Positions 1 through 10,485 are shown, numbered from the stretch's first letter. The stretch is 64,000 nt of DNA from Candidula unifasciata (GCA_905116865.2 CAJHNH020002431.1:1-64000); one strand, 5' to 3'. A program made the numbers and translations. The notes: a model not told the origin generated them from the letters alone.

Positions 1-220
1 TCTAATGCTGATATTGGTAACCCTTTCAACTTCTTGTATTGTTTTGGGACCATGAGGAGAACAGCGCGTATTCGCATGCAGTTTCTTAGCTCATTCTATT
101 CTAGTGCCCGTATTAATTTTACACCTGCAATGTTGGCACCTTTCAAACACAACCCAGTCAGATTTAGCAAATAATAAATTACTTCATGCATGCATGACAC
201 AGAAACCAATCAAGAAAAAT

Positions 221-918
221 GTTGCGTATCCTTTACCGGACGTTTCAGAACCAACCCCGATATTTTTCGGCTGCTGTGATTTTTCTAGACAAAATTACGC
301 TCATTAGTTTGCCATTGCGAATGAACGATTATCTCTCGATACCGCTATCAAAACCAACACAAGGGGATCATCTCTCGATACCACTATCAAAACCAACACA
401 AGGGGATCATCTTTCGATACCACTATCAAAACCAACACAAGAGGATCATCTCTCGATACCACTATCAAAACCAACACAAGGGGATCATCTCTCGATACCA
501 CTATCAAAACCAACACAAGAGGATCAACTCTGGATACCACTATCAAAACCAACACAAGGGGATCATCTCTCGATACCACTATCAAAACCAGCACAAGGGG
601 ATCATCTCTCGATACCACTATCAAAACCAACACAAGGGGATCATCTCTCGATACCACTATCAAAACTAACACAAGGGGATCATCTCTCGATACCACTATC
701 AAAACCAACACAAGGGGATCATCTCTCGATACCACTATCAAAACCAGCACAAGGGGATCATCTCTCGATACCACTATCAAAACCAACACAAGGGGATCAT
801 CTCTCGATACCACTATCAAAACCAGCACAAGGGGATCTGCTGCCAAATCACCCACAGTAGGAATCAAACTCGACACCCTGGTAGTATGAAGTGCGTTCAC
901 AACACCTAAGCCACAGAC
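221..918 (-). mobile_element. SINE family B copy with internally expanded body
   Basis: Read on the minus strand, the right end carries a tRNA-like head (CTTAGGTGTTGTGAAC, then a box-B-like GAGTTTGATTCC). The left end carries the family tail (GGTTGGTTCTG is degraded to GGTTGGTTCTGAAACG, then GGATACGC). The same head, body and tail occur at 8188-8432, 30806-31037 and 55191-55418, where the body is present once. Here one 39-bp body segment is repeated 13 times. Family membership is seen by direct comparison inside the window. The tRNA ancestry is inferred from the box A/box B spacing. Confidence 0.8.
327..833. repeat. 39-bp minisatellite, 13 copies
   Basis: Thirteen head-to-tail 39-bp units, each containing CTCTCGATACCACTATCAAA, with only a few substitutions between units. 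Because 39 is a multiple of 3, plus and minus frames stay open and give repetitive peptides (13-residue period, for example LSIPLSKPTQGDH). There is no start context, no non-repetitive domain and no reason to call it a gene. The unit equals the body segment of SINE family B (compare GACAGTGGTATCGAGAAGCC at 8282-8301, read in reverse), so the array grew inside a SINE. Confidence 0.95.
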
Positions 919-1440
919 TATTGAAAATTAGGCCATATTAACTACCACAATTATAAACGAAACTTCTCATGAAGTTTGGTTGAACGTGTATTACTTAATT
1001 GAACGAACTAACAAACCACATGCTTGTTAAAGGTTGATGGTGCATCTCGCGTCCTCCCCTTCCCCCAAAAACCAGACCATTGAACCCTGACGGACTCTTT
1101 CTTTTCTTGCGTCATACATCAGTTAAAACAATCGCATGCTGCTTAATTAAAATCCTCTGTCTAGAATCGTCTCTCGCTGTCTTTCTCTATCCGTTTATTT
1201 CCCAAATCAGTTGTTACAATATGTTCTGGTCGAATGCGTCTCTTCTCATAACGAGACTATTATTTTGACTTTCCCTTGATTTCTGTGATCAGTAACATTT
1301 TTTCTTTCTTGAGAACTAAGAAATAGTAATCCCACATATACCTCTGCTGAGGTATGACCTGATAAGTCTATGCATATTCTAGAATAGTCGGTCCCAAGCG
1401 GTTCTCCAAGGAGCCCTAATGATTACCAGTGGTAACCCCT
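919..1440. other. no recognised feature
   Basis: AT-rich sequence without a coding signal, repeat family member or RNA gene that I can recognise. Confidence 0.6.
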
Positions 1441-1765
1441 TCAAAAGGGGTTCCATAGCAGATTCAGGAAAATAATGTCTGAATGTAATCATCTCAATGC
1501 CTCGCTTTCCATAAACGTTCCTCTCCATTATGGTTTCTATACAAGTGTTACGTCCTTTGATCTAGCCTTATATATAGAGAGAGTTTATTTCTTTCAAGAA
1601 CTTTAAAGGGGTTCCACGGAAACTGCATGAATACAATATCTCTATGTAATCATTAATGCCTCGCTTTCCATAACATTTCCTTGCCATTATGGTTTTTATA
1701 AATGTGTTATGTCCTTTAATATGGCTATAATATTTTACTTGTTTATGTCCTTCAAGAACTCTTAG
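1441..1765. repeat. tandem duplication of about 160 bp
   Basis: Two diverged adjacent copies. AAAGGGGTTCCA recurs at about 1445 and 1606. TGCCTCGCTTTCCATAA and CCATTATGGTTT recur at the same offset, and CTTCAAGAACT closes both copies (about 1592 and 1752). No coding potential is seen. Confidence 0.75.
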
Positions 1766-2320
1766 TGTTTGATTTCATGTTTCTGTACAACAGCGGTATT
1801 CGTTTTTGTTTTCATCAAACAACACAAGAACACAGCAACTCCCTTTGTAATTACAGTAGTCAATGATAACTTGTTGTTTAATATAGTATTCCAGCAGTTA
1901 TACAGGTTTTTATGTCTCTGAAATAAATGTATACATTAAAAAAAAATCTTTGCACTAGCACATAACTAACCATTTCTTCCTTTATTCTCCTTCCCTTCCT
2001 GATGTGCCCCCCTCCTCATAACTCTGTCCATGGCATGTTGTTCACACGTCCACATCAATACCTGATTAATGTATGTCCCGCTTGCACAAATCTTTATATC
2101 GGCCTCGACATCTTCATCCCATCTTTAATTCACCATAAAGAATGACCTTAGGGACTTTGCCATCCTCCATTTTTCAGGTGTGACCCAGCCACCTGAGCCT
2201 TCGTAGACTGAGCATTGAGAAAACTGTTTTAATACTTGCTCTTTCCAGTGACTCAGAATTTGTAATCGTATCCTGCCACTTAATGCAAAGTATTCTCGCA
2301 TTAGAAGATAAAATACTGGT
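1766..2320. other. no recognised feature
   Basis: Non-coding, AT-rich sequence with a short A tract near 1940. No repeat family assigned. Confidence 0.5.
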
Positions 2321-2390
2321 TTTTCGTTAGCATTTTTTACGCACATCATCATCATCATCATTTTGTTTTTTCGTTAGCATTTTTTACGCA

Positions 2391-2422
<32 letters not shown>

Positions 2423-2475
2423 CATCATCATCATCATCATCATTATCATCATCATCATCATCATCATCATAATCG
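2321..2475. repeat. (CAT)n microsatellite with 47-bp duplication
   Basis: The segment beginning TTTTCGTTAGCATTTTTTAC occurs twice, 47 bp apart (2321 and 2368), each time followed by a CATCAT run. The second run extends to about 2470. The run abuts the 3' end of a minus-strand LINE fragment, so it is probably a degraded retroelement tail that expanded. Confidence 0.85.
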
Positions 2476-2640
2476 TCTTTGACATAAAGTGACTGCTAGT
2501 CAAATGTGAGCGACCCTTACATCTTGTCATCACCAGCAGCATGTAACAGTTCATGTGTTAACTCTCCCGTGCTATGAGAGAAAACGCTGTTAAGAATCTT
2601 CTTATCTTGTCTTTGTTTATCTTCCCCACCATAAATCTTT
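2471..2640 (-). mobile_element. LINE family L, 3'-end fragment
   Basis: Contains GCATGTAACAGTTCATGTGT followed by a segment parallel to the better preserved copy at 25500-25660 (GTAGCATGTATTAGTTCGTG). On the minus strand this is the end of the LINE open reading frame plus a short trailer. The (ATG)n tail lies at its left. Degraded and non-coding now. Confidence 0.6.
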
Positions 2641-2840
2641 GCATGCACATGATGCTCTAAATATTATATTGATGGTAGTTTTTCAGTTGCTAGAAATTTT
2701 GCCAGTAGCAATAAAACCTCTTTTGTTTATAACGTCCAACCCTGCCTGTTTCTGACAGGAAGACAAGAGCATGCATTATTCACTATCATTCAGATGTACA
2801 CATATACAGTACGTAAGAACAATAAAACAAGGAACGATAG

Positions 2841-3102
2841 AAAGAAAGAAAGAAAAAAGGAGAATAAAGAAAGGAAGAAAAATGTAAAACAGGAAGGAAA
2901 GAAAAATAAAATAAGAAGGAGGAAGAAAAAAATGAAAAGAGGAAGGAGGAAGAAGGAGAGACAAATAAGAAGGGAAGAAAATAGACATAAATTAACAAAG
3001 AAAGCAATCGAGACAAAACGAGATAGAAAGAAAAAGAAAGAAAGAAAGAAAGAAAGATATAATAAATAAATAAACAAAAATAAATAAATAAATAAATAAA
3101 TA

Positions 3103-3166
<64 letters not shown>

Positions 3167-3230
3167 AGAAAGAAAGAAAGAAAGAAACAAACAAACAAAG
3201 AAAGAAAAAGGAAAAAAAAGAGCAGAAAGG
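2841..3230. repeat. (AAAG)n/(AAAT)n purine-rich microsatellite
   Basis: Imperfect AAAG/AAGG repeats with an AAAT block at about 3060-3105 and a purer (AAAG)n block at 3105-3185. Several long reading frames cross it, rich in K/R/E on plus and F/L/S on minus; all are composition artefacts. Confidence 0.9.
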
Positions 3231-3785
3231 AATAACAAGCTAATGAGAAGGAATGCATAAGTTGAGAAAAATATGAGAAAAACAGAAAAAAAAAAAAAAA
3301 AACCGCATTACCAAGTTAGACGACCGTGTCAAGGCAAATCGCAGACATGTTTCTGGAATACAAGAACCCAGTCCAGCCTCTCAGATATCCCCACACACTC
3401 CCACCACTTCCATCAGCCAGCATTTCTTTCCCTCGTCCAAATCAATTGACATCAATAAATTCAGGTCTGTAATTTGACATAACGTATCCCATCATGAAGA
3501 GAACGCCGATTCCCACACTCGAGTAGATAGAAAAAGAAAGAAGACCGGGGACAAAAATGTGGAAATTGCCCTATTTCAATGTTGGGAGATCCTTGTCAGT
3601 GGAAATATATTCCCACATTTCTGGAACGGAGAAACTGACCAAAATTTCCGAAGGGCCAAATAGGAAATGTCAAGTTGTAACAAAGAAATCCGCACCGAAA
3701 GAAAGATTGGAAGTATTTTGATGGATGCTACTAGTGTACCGTGGAATTCGCCACTTCTTTTCGTGTCCGCCATTTGATAAGCAAT
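3231..3785. other. no recognised feature
   Basis: Contains an A tract at about 3284-3302. Otherwise no coding or repeat signal that I can assign. Confidence 0.5.
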
Positions 3786-4062
3786 GCGGCCTCCGTGGCT
3801 TAGGCGTTGCGAGTCCAACTAGTAATTCCAACGTACCGCGATCGAAACTCACTGCTGGCTGCGTGGATTTTTTAAAATCATGGTATGGGACGTCACAGGT
3901 CGACCCAGCCTAAAATGGGTACAAGGATGTATGTACTGCTGAAGTAAAGACGGCCGGCGTAATGCTGACCACATAACCTACTTAGTGTAGATTGGTCTGT
4001 AAAAATATTGATCCTCTTCTCATATACCCGATGCGCGTGGAAAAGAGATCTTTTATTTTACT
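3786..4062 (+). mobile_element. SINE family A copy
   Basis: The head has a box-A-like GTGGCTTAGGCGTTGCGAG and a box-B-like GCGATCGAAAC. The body includes GACCCAGCCTAAAATGGGTA, and the tail includes GACGGCCGGCGTAATGCTGA. Near-identical copies are at 5296, 39011 and 39739. Presumed Pol III transcribed and mobilised by a LINE; the partner is not shown directly. Confidence 0.85.
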
Positions 4063-4094
4063 TTGCTTATTTGATAAACATGTTTTCTATACTT

Positions 4095-4262
4095 TTCGGC
4101 CTATGTGGCTGAGACGTTAAGAAAGTGCTTCGTAATCCAGAAATACATGTTTCGATTCTAGCTGCAGGTGATTTGGCAGCAGATCGCTTTGCGTAGATTT
4201 AGGCGGAAATGGTATAGCGCTGACCGTTTAGAAGGCAATGACAAAACTACTGCCAAACTGCC
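4095..4262 (+). mobile_element. SINE family B, truncated copy
   Basis: Head GTGGCTGAGACGTTAAG and box-B-like GTTTCGATTCTAGC, followed by the body up to GGCAATGACAAAACTACTGC. The tail is missing. Confidence 0.7.
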
Positions 4263-4314
4263 AATAACTACCTCTATTATATCACTTTCGCGGTGCAGGT
4301 GGAAAGGGTCTTTG

Positions 4315-4480
4315 AGCCTGAGAATTTAAGGCCGCTTGGCTAGTGCTGTCGCCACGACTGTATACGTGAGGATTTTTGCTGCCCCCGACAGATAAAAACC
4401 CCCAGCTTTACCGAGTATTTGAATCTGGGTCTTGGGAGCCCAGCTTCCTAATGGTTCGGCCAGTTGCTACTAGAAGTTTT
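4315..4480 (-). mobile_element. SINE-like family G copy
   Basis: GGCTAGTGCTGTCGCCACGA at the left and a reversed tRNA-like head at the right (minus strand GGCCGAACCATTAGGAAGC, then GATTCAAATAC). The same arrangement recurs at 41440-41590. Confidence 0.55.
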
Positions 4481-4574
4481 GAATTTTTGAGTAAACAGGC
4501 AATCAGCCAACAACCAACAACTGTTGTTGCTGCAAAATCCTATAAAGAATGCACAGCTAAATTCCTTATACTTT

Positions 4575-4815
4575 AACTGTCGACTTCTTTAGCTAAGGTG
4601 TTGCGAACGGAGTTCATAATTTCTACGATGCCGGGTTTGATCCCCACTTCAGCAGATTTGGCAGCAAACCGCCTTGTGTTGGTTTTAACATTGGTATCAA
4701 GAGCCGAACGCTTAGTGACAAAGCTAAACTGCTGAATGTATAATTGCCTACTGAAATGAAAAACAGCCACAATATCCTGATTCTAGTTCTGCAACGCCCT
4801 GTAAAGGACACGCGA
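4575..4815 (+). mobile_element. SINE family B copy, diverged
   Basis: Head AGCTAAGGTGTTGCGAACG, box-B-like GGTTTGATCCCC, body TTGGTATCAAGAGCCGAACG and tail CTGCAACGCCCTGTAAAGGA are all recognisable but diverged from the copy at 8188. Confidence 0.75.
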
Positions 4816-4845
4816 TCTTCTGTTTTAGTAGGGAATTTTGCATTT

Positions 4846-5070
4846 AGTAGTTTGTCATTGCTTTCTGAAATCTATATCTATCTTTATCCTCTTCATATCG
4901 CTGTTGATTCTTAAGGCATTCACAAGTGATCTCCATTGCTGCCGGTCAGCTGCTTATCTGCCCCTGGTATTCCATGTCATTTTACATTCCTTTCATTTCC
5001 GGTTCTATTGTCCTTGTCCAGGTTTCCTGAGGTCGTCCACGTCCTGGCAACCAAAGAGTGGCCCGATTAA
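4846..5070 (-). mobile_element. LINE 3'-end fragment
   Basis: On the minus strand the sequence reads a degraded GRP-x-TW-x-RT pattern, typical of the C-terminal end of APE-type LINE polyproteins, followed by non-coding sequence. Frames are interrupted. Placed with family L only tentatively. Confidence 0.45.
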
Positions 5071-5295
5071 AATTGTTTTAAACGGTTGAACAGGGAGGTG
5101 GGGGTGTCTGGAGTTAGTTCCTGTTAGATTCGCTGGAAACAAATGGCTCTATAAATCACAGTCTATCAAATATTTCCGACTGCAATCCCAGCGAGATTGA
5201 AACAAAAATCCAACAAGCCAACAATGTTCCCGTATCAGGCGACCGATCTGAGAGCATCCTAATTTCCTAAAACAGATAATATTTAATAAATATAA

Positions 5296-5572
5296 GCGGC
5301 GTCCGTGGCTAAGGCGTTGCGAGTCCGACTCGTAATCCAACGTACGGCGATCGAAACCCACTGTGGGCTGCGTGGATTTTTATCATGGTATGGGACGTCG
5401 CAGGTCGACCCAGCCTCAAATGGTTACCAGGATGGCTGTCCTGGGAAAGTAAAGACGGCCGGCATAATGCTGACCACATTACCCACCGAGTGCCGATTGG
5501 TCTGTAAAAATATGGGTGCTCTTCTCATATGCCCGATGCGCCTAAGGCCATGAAGAGGGATCTTTACTTTAC
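5296..5572 (+). mobile_element. SINE family A copy
   Basis: Full-length-looking copy from GCGGCGTCCGTGGCTAAGGC to GGGATCTTTACTTTACT, about 277 bp. It has box-B-like GCGATCGAAACCC. It is followed directly by a short (TA)n tract. Confidence 0.85.
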
Positions 5573-6283
5573 TTATATATATATATATACTTTAAAGAAA
5601 ACACGGATGCTATGTATGATGCCATGCTGCTGGTAGGACACTTATATATATATAAATACAAATTTCATACCAGCCTTGTGCTATGAGTGTCAGACTCGGA
5701 CAAGAACTAAAGAACACCAAAAGAAACTAACTGCCTAAGAAATGAGATGTTTTCGAAAGATGAACGAAACTTGAAGAGATCATGTTTGAAACGAAGAAAT
5801 TCTAAGAGCTTTCGGAACAATGCATATAATTAAATTCATTGAAAAAAAAAAGCCTGAAATGATTTGGCTTTTTAATGAGAATAAATCCAACGATGTCAGA
5901 AACGGGAGCGTAAATTATGAAAGTAGAAACACCAAACGTTGGGACGACCATAAAGAATACGGATTGAAGAAGTCAGTGATATCTAGAGACTCTACATCAT
6001 CGCAGCATACCAGGCAAGTAAAAGAGCCCTAGCTTTGACACCGATCCATTCTTTATAGTACTTCCGAACATTAGAAACAAGTATAGGACACATGAATGAC
6101 GCTGATAGCGTTGTTTGGGCAAAACAGAACTTCTTAATCGACGCTCGCAGCGTTGCTCAGGCCTTAAAGAGTTAACCTGCGATGTCTAGCGGCACAAAGC
6201 TTAAAATAGACAGAAGACAACAGAAAAAAACATAGAGGGATGATAACTAAAAAAAGAAAAAAAAAGATAACTTCCTTACTTAC
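5573..6283. other. intronic or intergenic, no recognised feature
   Basis: Short (TA)n runs at 5574-5590 and near 5645. This lies downstream of the minus-strand Ig exon, so it is probably intron. I saw no second exon. Confidence 0.5.
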
Positions 6284-6488
6284 CATTAACAATCAGCATG
6301 ATCTCCCGTTGTTGAACCGGGTCGGTGTTGATTTGGCACTGGTATATACCGGCGTCTGAGGTCTGCACCATTCGCAAATGCAAGTTCCATTCCTTGACAT
6401 AGGGCCTTTCCACGCTGAAGCGGTCATCTGCCATGATTCGCCGGTCCTCTAGAGTCAGTGTCTTCCCCCGCGGATTCTGCCATACAAC
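6284..6488 (-). CDS. Ig V-type domain exon, lachesin/DIP/dpr-like cell-surface protein (partial gene)
   Basis: A 205-bp internal exon on the minus strand. The acceptor is CTTCCTTCAG before VVWQNPRG, and the donor GTAAGTAAGG follows codon 68 plus one base (start phase 0, end phase 1). The translation shows the second half of an Ig V domain: strand C tryptophan (VVWQ), DDRFSVE (strand D), WNLHLRMVQ (strand E), then DAGIYQCQINTDP, the D-x-G-x-Y-x-C signature with the second disulphide cysteine, and a final strand G (EIMLIVNG). CQINTDP is characteristic of the lachesin/DIP/dpr/neurotrimin group of GPI-linked or membrane neuronal adhesion proteins (family knowledge). The first cysteine must lie in an upstream exon (higher coordinates), which I could not find. 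The rest of the gene lies outside this window or in unrecognised small exons. Exact orthologue unknown. Confidence 0.85.
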
Positions 6489-6613
6489 CTGAAGGAAGCA
6501 GGAAAAATAGATTATTTTGTAACCCATAATTGCTGCTCCGTTCGACTTCTAAATCAAACATGATTCTAAAGAATATCAGCGCAGCGCACGAAATCCGCTG
6601 TACCGGGTGGAAT

Positions 6614-6859
6614 CCTAAATACTTTGGGTAAATTTGTAACTCCAAATTTTTGCCCGGGCAGCGCCGTTAGGCTACTCTCTTTCGATTTCCAGGTGCCAAG
6701 GTATTTTTTTTTTTACGTGCACAACAATACACACTAGCGTCTGTTCTAACTACACAGAGTCCACTGGAAAATACTAGAAGCCCTAGTGCCTTCACCGGGG
6801 TTTGAACCTGGGACCTCCAGCACTCGAGGCGGATGCCATACCTCGAGACCACTTAGCCT

Positions 6860-6860
<1 letters not shown>
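6614..6860 (-). mobile_element. SINE family D copy
   Basis: On the minus strand the head reads GTGGTCTCGAGGTATGGCAT then GGTTCAAACCCCGG (box B), with body GAAATCGAAAGAGAGTAGCC and tail TACCCAAAGTATTTAGGATT. Parallel copies are at 14520, 33893 and 37428. It lies about 126 bp upstream of the Ig exon on the coding strand, presumably in its intron. A GA microsatellite abuts the head. Confidence 0.8.

Positions 6861-6951
<91 letters not shown>
6861..6951. repeat. (GA)n microsatellite
   Basis: About 45 uninterrupted GA units. Reading frames across it (LSLSLS or ERERER) are artefacts. Confidence 0.97.
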
Positions 6952-6954
<3 letters not shown>

Positions 6955-7064
6955 AATAAAGCTCGTAGGACATGTGGTGAGTTGCACGCATTAGCAAAGG
7001 ATGGGATGACGGTGTGACTTTGTAAAGGGTCTACACTCCAGTGGGGAAAAGGGCAGAAGAGGAT
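6952..7064 (+). mobile_element. RTE LINE 3'-end fragment
   Basis: Matches the last about 110 bp of the RTE element at 57074-60299. The peptide RRTCGELHALAKDGM parallels GRTWGELHVMAKDRT there. The shared trailer (GGTCTACACTCCAGTGGGG versus GGCCTATGCTCCATTGGGGG) ends in GGGCAGAAGAGGATGATAG instead of a pure AAG tail. Confidence 0.7.
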
Positions 7065-8187
7065 GATAGGTGAGATAAAGGTGAGAGGATTGACTACTTT
7101 ATTGCACTGGATTTTATCCTATATGGCTCAGTCTCTCTCAGCAGAACTAGCTAGCTGCCTGCAACAGCTGGCTGATAAAGTTGGAGCAATATATTATTAT
7201 GTTTCATAGATAAGAATAGAGAAGCTATCCATTATTTCTTCAGTCACACAGTATTCACTCCAGCCACCGCCTCTCGGCCCTTATCCTTATTCCCACTTTT
7301 CTGTATCAGCTCTTTCTCACCCACCACCCCTCCATCCCAACACCCTCATTTTCTATCCCTTTAATACTTCTTTTATTTTATTCAATTTTTGCTCAACCCA
7401 ATTGTATTCGCTAAATTATCTCCCACTAAGGCACCGATCACATTACCAGGGAGTCGGACTTGCGGAGACTAAAACAAATTTATCAGTTCTTATTACTTAA
7501 AGCGGGAAACAAAGGGGGTGGTGGGGTGGGGAAGGAGTGGGGTGGGGACGGGTTAGAGGGGATACCATGCCTGGAATAGATATATTTATTCTAATTGTGA
7601 TACGTTCCCGGGAATAGGTTCTCAGCTAATTAATGTACGGAGCGGTGTGACGGACATTTGATATTAGACATGTTCGATTTTTTTTTTCTGGTTTTTTTTG
7701 TTTTCATGATAATATTAATATGACTCAGCCAGGAATCCAGCGTTTATGGGAATAGGAAAACATGGTTTTTAGAAGTTTTACTTTTATTTCTGTTCTAATT
7801 CTGTAATTTCCAACTGGCAAATATATAACTTTTTTTTCCCCTTGAAGATTCTGTTTGTTGTTTCACACTGGTTCGGAAAACGTGATATAAATGTAATTCT
7901 CAATGATTCGCTGTTTCAAATATAGGAAAGAAAAAAATTTTGTTTATCAAAATGTGTGTTTTCATCATTTTAATAATTATATTTACAGTCATGAAGAGTG
8001 ATCTTCGTAGTTTGGTATAGACCAATCTTGTTCTAGAGAAGTGAGAAGTGATGTGGTTAGTCTTCGAACTTCGTTTGTTCTACTGTTTACGCCGTAAGGC
8101 ATCCAAGAAAGGAGTTAAATACAGTTTTCTCCTAGATGCGTAGATTGTGATAGTGTCATATTATGTTTCTGTAGTGTCTCTTTTTTG
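7065..8187. other. no recognised feature
   Basis: AT-rich, with a G-rich stretch around 7510-7560 and T tracts near 7680-7700 and 7830. No coding, RNA or family match seen. Confidence 0.5.
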
Positions 8188-8432
8188 TCGGCGTATGTGG
8201 ATAAGGCGTTGCAAACGCGCTTCGTAATGCCGGGGTGCCAGGTTTGATCACAGCTGCGGGCCCTGCGCCTTGCGTTGGTTTCGACAGTGGTATCGAGAAG
8301 CCAACCGTCAAGACATCAATGGCAAACTACTGGACGTAAATGTGCTTAAAAAACCACAACAGCAACAAACAAACAAACAAAAAATAAAAATATGCCGGGT
8401 TGGTTCTGCAACGTCCTGTAAAGGATCCGCAA
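8188..8432 (+). mobile_element. SINE family B copy, near full length
   Basis: Good reference copy. Head GTGGATAAGGCGTTGCAAAC, box-B-like GGTTTGATCAC, body TTGGTTTCGACAGTGGTATC, then CAATGGCAAACTACTGGAC. After a CAAACAAACAAA insertion comes the conserved tail GGTTGGTTCTGCAACGTCC. Confidence 0.85.
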
Positions 8433-8785
8433 ATAACCTTAGTGTCTCTTTTACTCCCTCCATCAATCGCTTTCTTAGTCAGCCTCTCGTCTTTTATTTT
8501 TGTTCTTAACTACAATTATGCAAAGCCAATGGTTATGGCGCAATTACCGTTTCTTAGCCAATATACTTGGCACAAAGAAACCAGACCACAATTACAGCCA
8601 ATACTGCTTGCAGTAGGTTGAACGTGGTTGATTTTTTTGTTCATTTTTCGTAAATGATGGGCTGATGAATACGATCTATCTGCTGACCGATTTTGTTCCG
8701 TTCTGCCAAAATGACCGAACTTGGTACTGTGCCTACCACTCTTCTTAGCTGATGAGCCTGAAAAATAAGAAGCAAAAGAAGACAC
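8433..8785. other. no recognised feature
   Basis: Short unique stretch between a SINE and the AAG array. No gene signal. Confidence 0.4.
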
Positions 8786-9690
8786 AAAAAAGAAGAAGAA
8801 GAAGAAGAAGAAGAAGAAGAAGAAGAAGAAGAAGAAGAAGAAGAAGAAGAAGAAGAAGAAGAAGAAGAAGAAGAAAAAGAAGAAGAAGAAGAAGAAGAAG
8901 AAGAAGAAGAAGAAGAAGAAGAAGAAGAAGAAGAAGAAGAAGAAGAAGAAGAAGAAGAAGAAGAAGAAGAAGAAAAAGAAAAAGAAAAAGAAGAAGAAGA
9001 AGAAGAAAAAGAAGAATAAGAGGAATAAAAAGAAGAAGAAGAAGAAGAATAAGAAGAATAAGAGGAATAAAAAGAAGAAAAAGAAGAAGAAGAAGAAGAA
9101 GAAGAAGAAGAAGAAGAAGAAGAAGAAGAAGAAGAAGAAGAAGAAGAAGAAGAAGAAGAAGAAGAAGAAGAGAGAAGAAAGAGAGAGAAGAAGAAAGAAG
9201 AAGAAGAAGAAGAAGAAGAAGAAGAAAAAGAAGAAGAAGAAGAAGAAGAAGAAGAAGATGAAGAAGAAGAAGAAGAAGAAGAAGAAGAAGAAGAAGAAGA
9301 AGAATAGAAAGAAGTAGAATAAGAAGAAGAAGAAGAAGAAGAAAAAAAAGAAGAAGAAGAAGAAAAAGAAGAAGAAGAAGAAAAAGAAGAAGAAGAAGAG
9401 AGAAGAAGAAGAAGAAGAAAAAGAAGAAGAAGAAAAAGAAGAAGAAGAAGAAGAAGAAGAAGAAGAGAGAAGAAGAGAAAAAAAAAGAAGAAGAAGAAGA
9501 AGAAGAAGAAGAAGAGAGAAGAAGAGAGAAAAAGAAGAAGAAAAAGAAGAAGAAGAAGAAGAAGAAGAAGAAGAAGAAGAAGAAGAAGAAGAAGAAGAAG
9601 AAGAACAAGAACAAGAAGAACAAGAAGAAGAAGAAGAAGAAGAAGAAGAAGAAGAAAAACAAGAACAAGAAGAACAAGAAGAACAAGAGA
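8786..9690. repeat. 0.9-kb (AAG)n polypurine array
   Basis: Mostly perfect AAG on the plus strand with scattered AAAAAG, GAGAG, AAT and AAC variants, giving a nearly pure purine strand for about 900 bp. Frames of up to 327 codons on the minus strand (poly-L/F/S) and poly-R/K on plus are repeat artefacts. Long homopurine tracts can form triplex DNA (established property); whether this one does is unknown. Confidence 0.97.
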
Positions 9691-9720
9691 AATGATGAGG
9701 AATGAAAAGGTAGAAGATTA

Positions 9721-10050
9721 CTGGCCATTGTTGCTCAATGGCTATAACGCTTTCCTGCCGACCTGGGAGTTGTATGTTCTAGCCCCTCCCCTCAAAACTC
9801 TCCCAAGCCTACATTGAGCCGACTTTTAAAAATCAAGCCTTCTCTATTTAATCTAGAGAAGGCGGTGTTCAAATTAACCTATCCGCCAAAGTGGACCCAG
9901 ATAAAAATAGGTACCATGCTATGTTATATCCTGGGAAGTAAACAATCAAATATCAATCACATCATCCTTCGCGGTGCCGACTGATCTCTAGAGCTATGGA
10001 CTAACACCATATACCCAATACACGTAGTAGAAGCAATTGCACCTTTTCTC
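9721..10050 (+). mobile_element. SINE family C-like copy, degraded
   Basis: TGGCTATAACGCTTTCCTGC with GGGAGTTGTATGTTCTAGCCC resembles a tRNA head. Downstream, GGACCCAGATAAAAATAGGT and CACATCATCCTTCGCGGTGC align with the common A/C tail. Heavily diverged. Confidence 0.5.
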
Positions 10051-10202
10051 AAATATCCATGTCAATCAATCAAATACAATCTTAATACTGAATGTTGGCT
10101 GCAATGAATTTCCAACACGTTTTGTCCGTCGCCCAAAATGTACACTCCCAGACTTATGTTTGTTCATCTCTTGAGATTATGCCCCCACTACTTACGCTGA
10201 CT

Positions 10203-10485
10203 TCATCTTGTTTGTTCACCGGTTGTAGTTTCTGGCGGGAAGTCCTGGTTATTTGTCCATTTGGACTTTGATTTCGTGCCAGGCCTGAGTTTTGCGTGTA
10301 CATCCGTTTTACTAGCTTATTTGTGTTCCTTGCCATTCGACAGATGCACTCCTACTTTTAAAGAAGCTGCCAATTAGTCGACTCTTAGGATATGCTTTTG
10401 TGGGTAGGCAGTGGGTCTATTTATGTCCCCCTCCCCCCCCCCCCTTCTTCCCCACCAATAAGCTCTGGAAACCCATAGAGGGACT
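10203..10485 (-). mobile_element. element F (RTE-derived, non-autonomous)
   Basis: Minus-strand copy. AATTAGTCGACTCTTAGGAT and GGCAGTGGGTCTATTTATGT correspond to the F 5' part, and TTCACCGGTTGTAGTTTCTG to its 3' part. A poly-C expansion interrupts it at 10432-10444. Same layout as 29625-29925. Confidence 0.75.

Noticed and set aside
327..833. CRISPR-like regular array
   Set aside because: There are no unique spacers; the 39-bp units are contiguous, and the genome is animal.
304..900. Long plus and minus reading frames (about 200 codons) with 13-residue repeats, looking like a repetitive protein
   Set aside because: They are translations of the 39-bp SINE-derived minisatellite; no start context, signal peptide or unique domain.
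8745..9728. 327-codon minus frame (poly L/F/S) and poly R/K plus frame
   Set aside because: Pure artefact of the AAG array.
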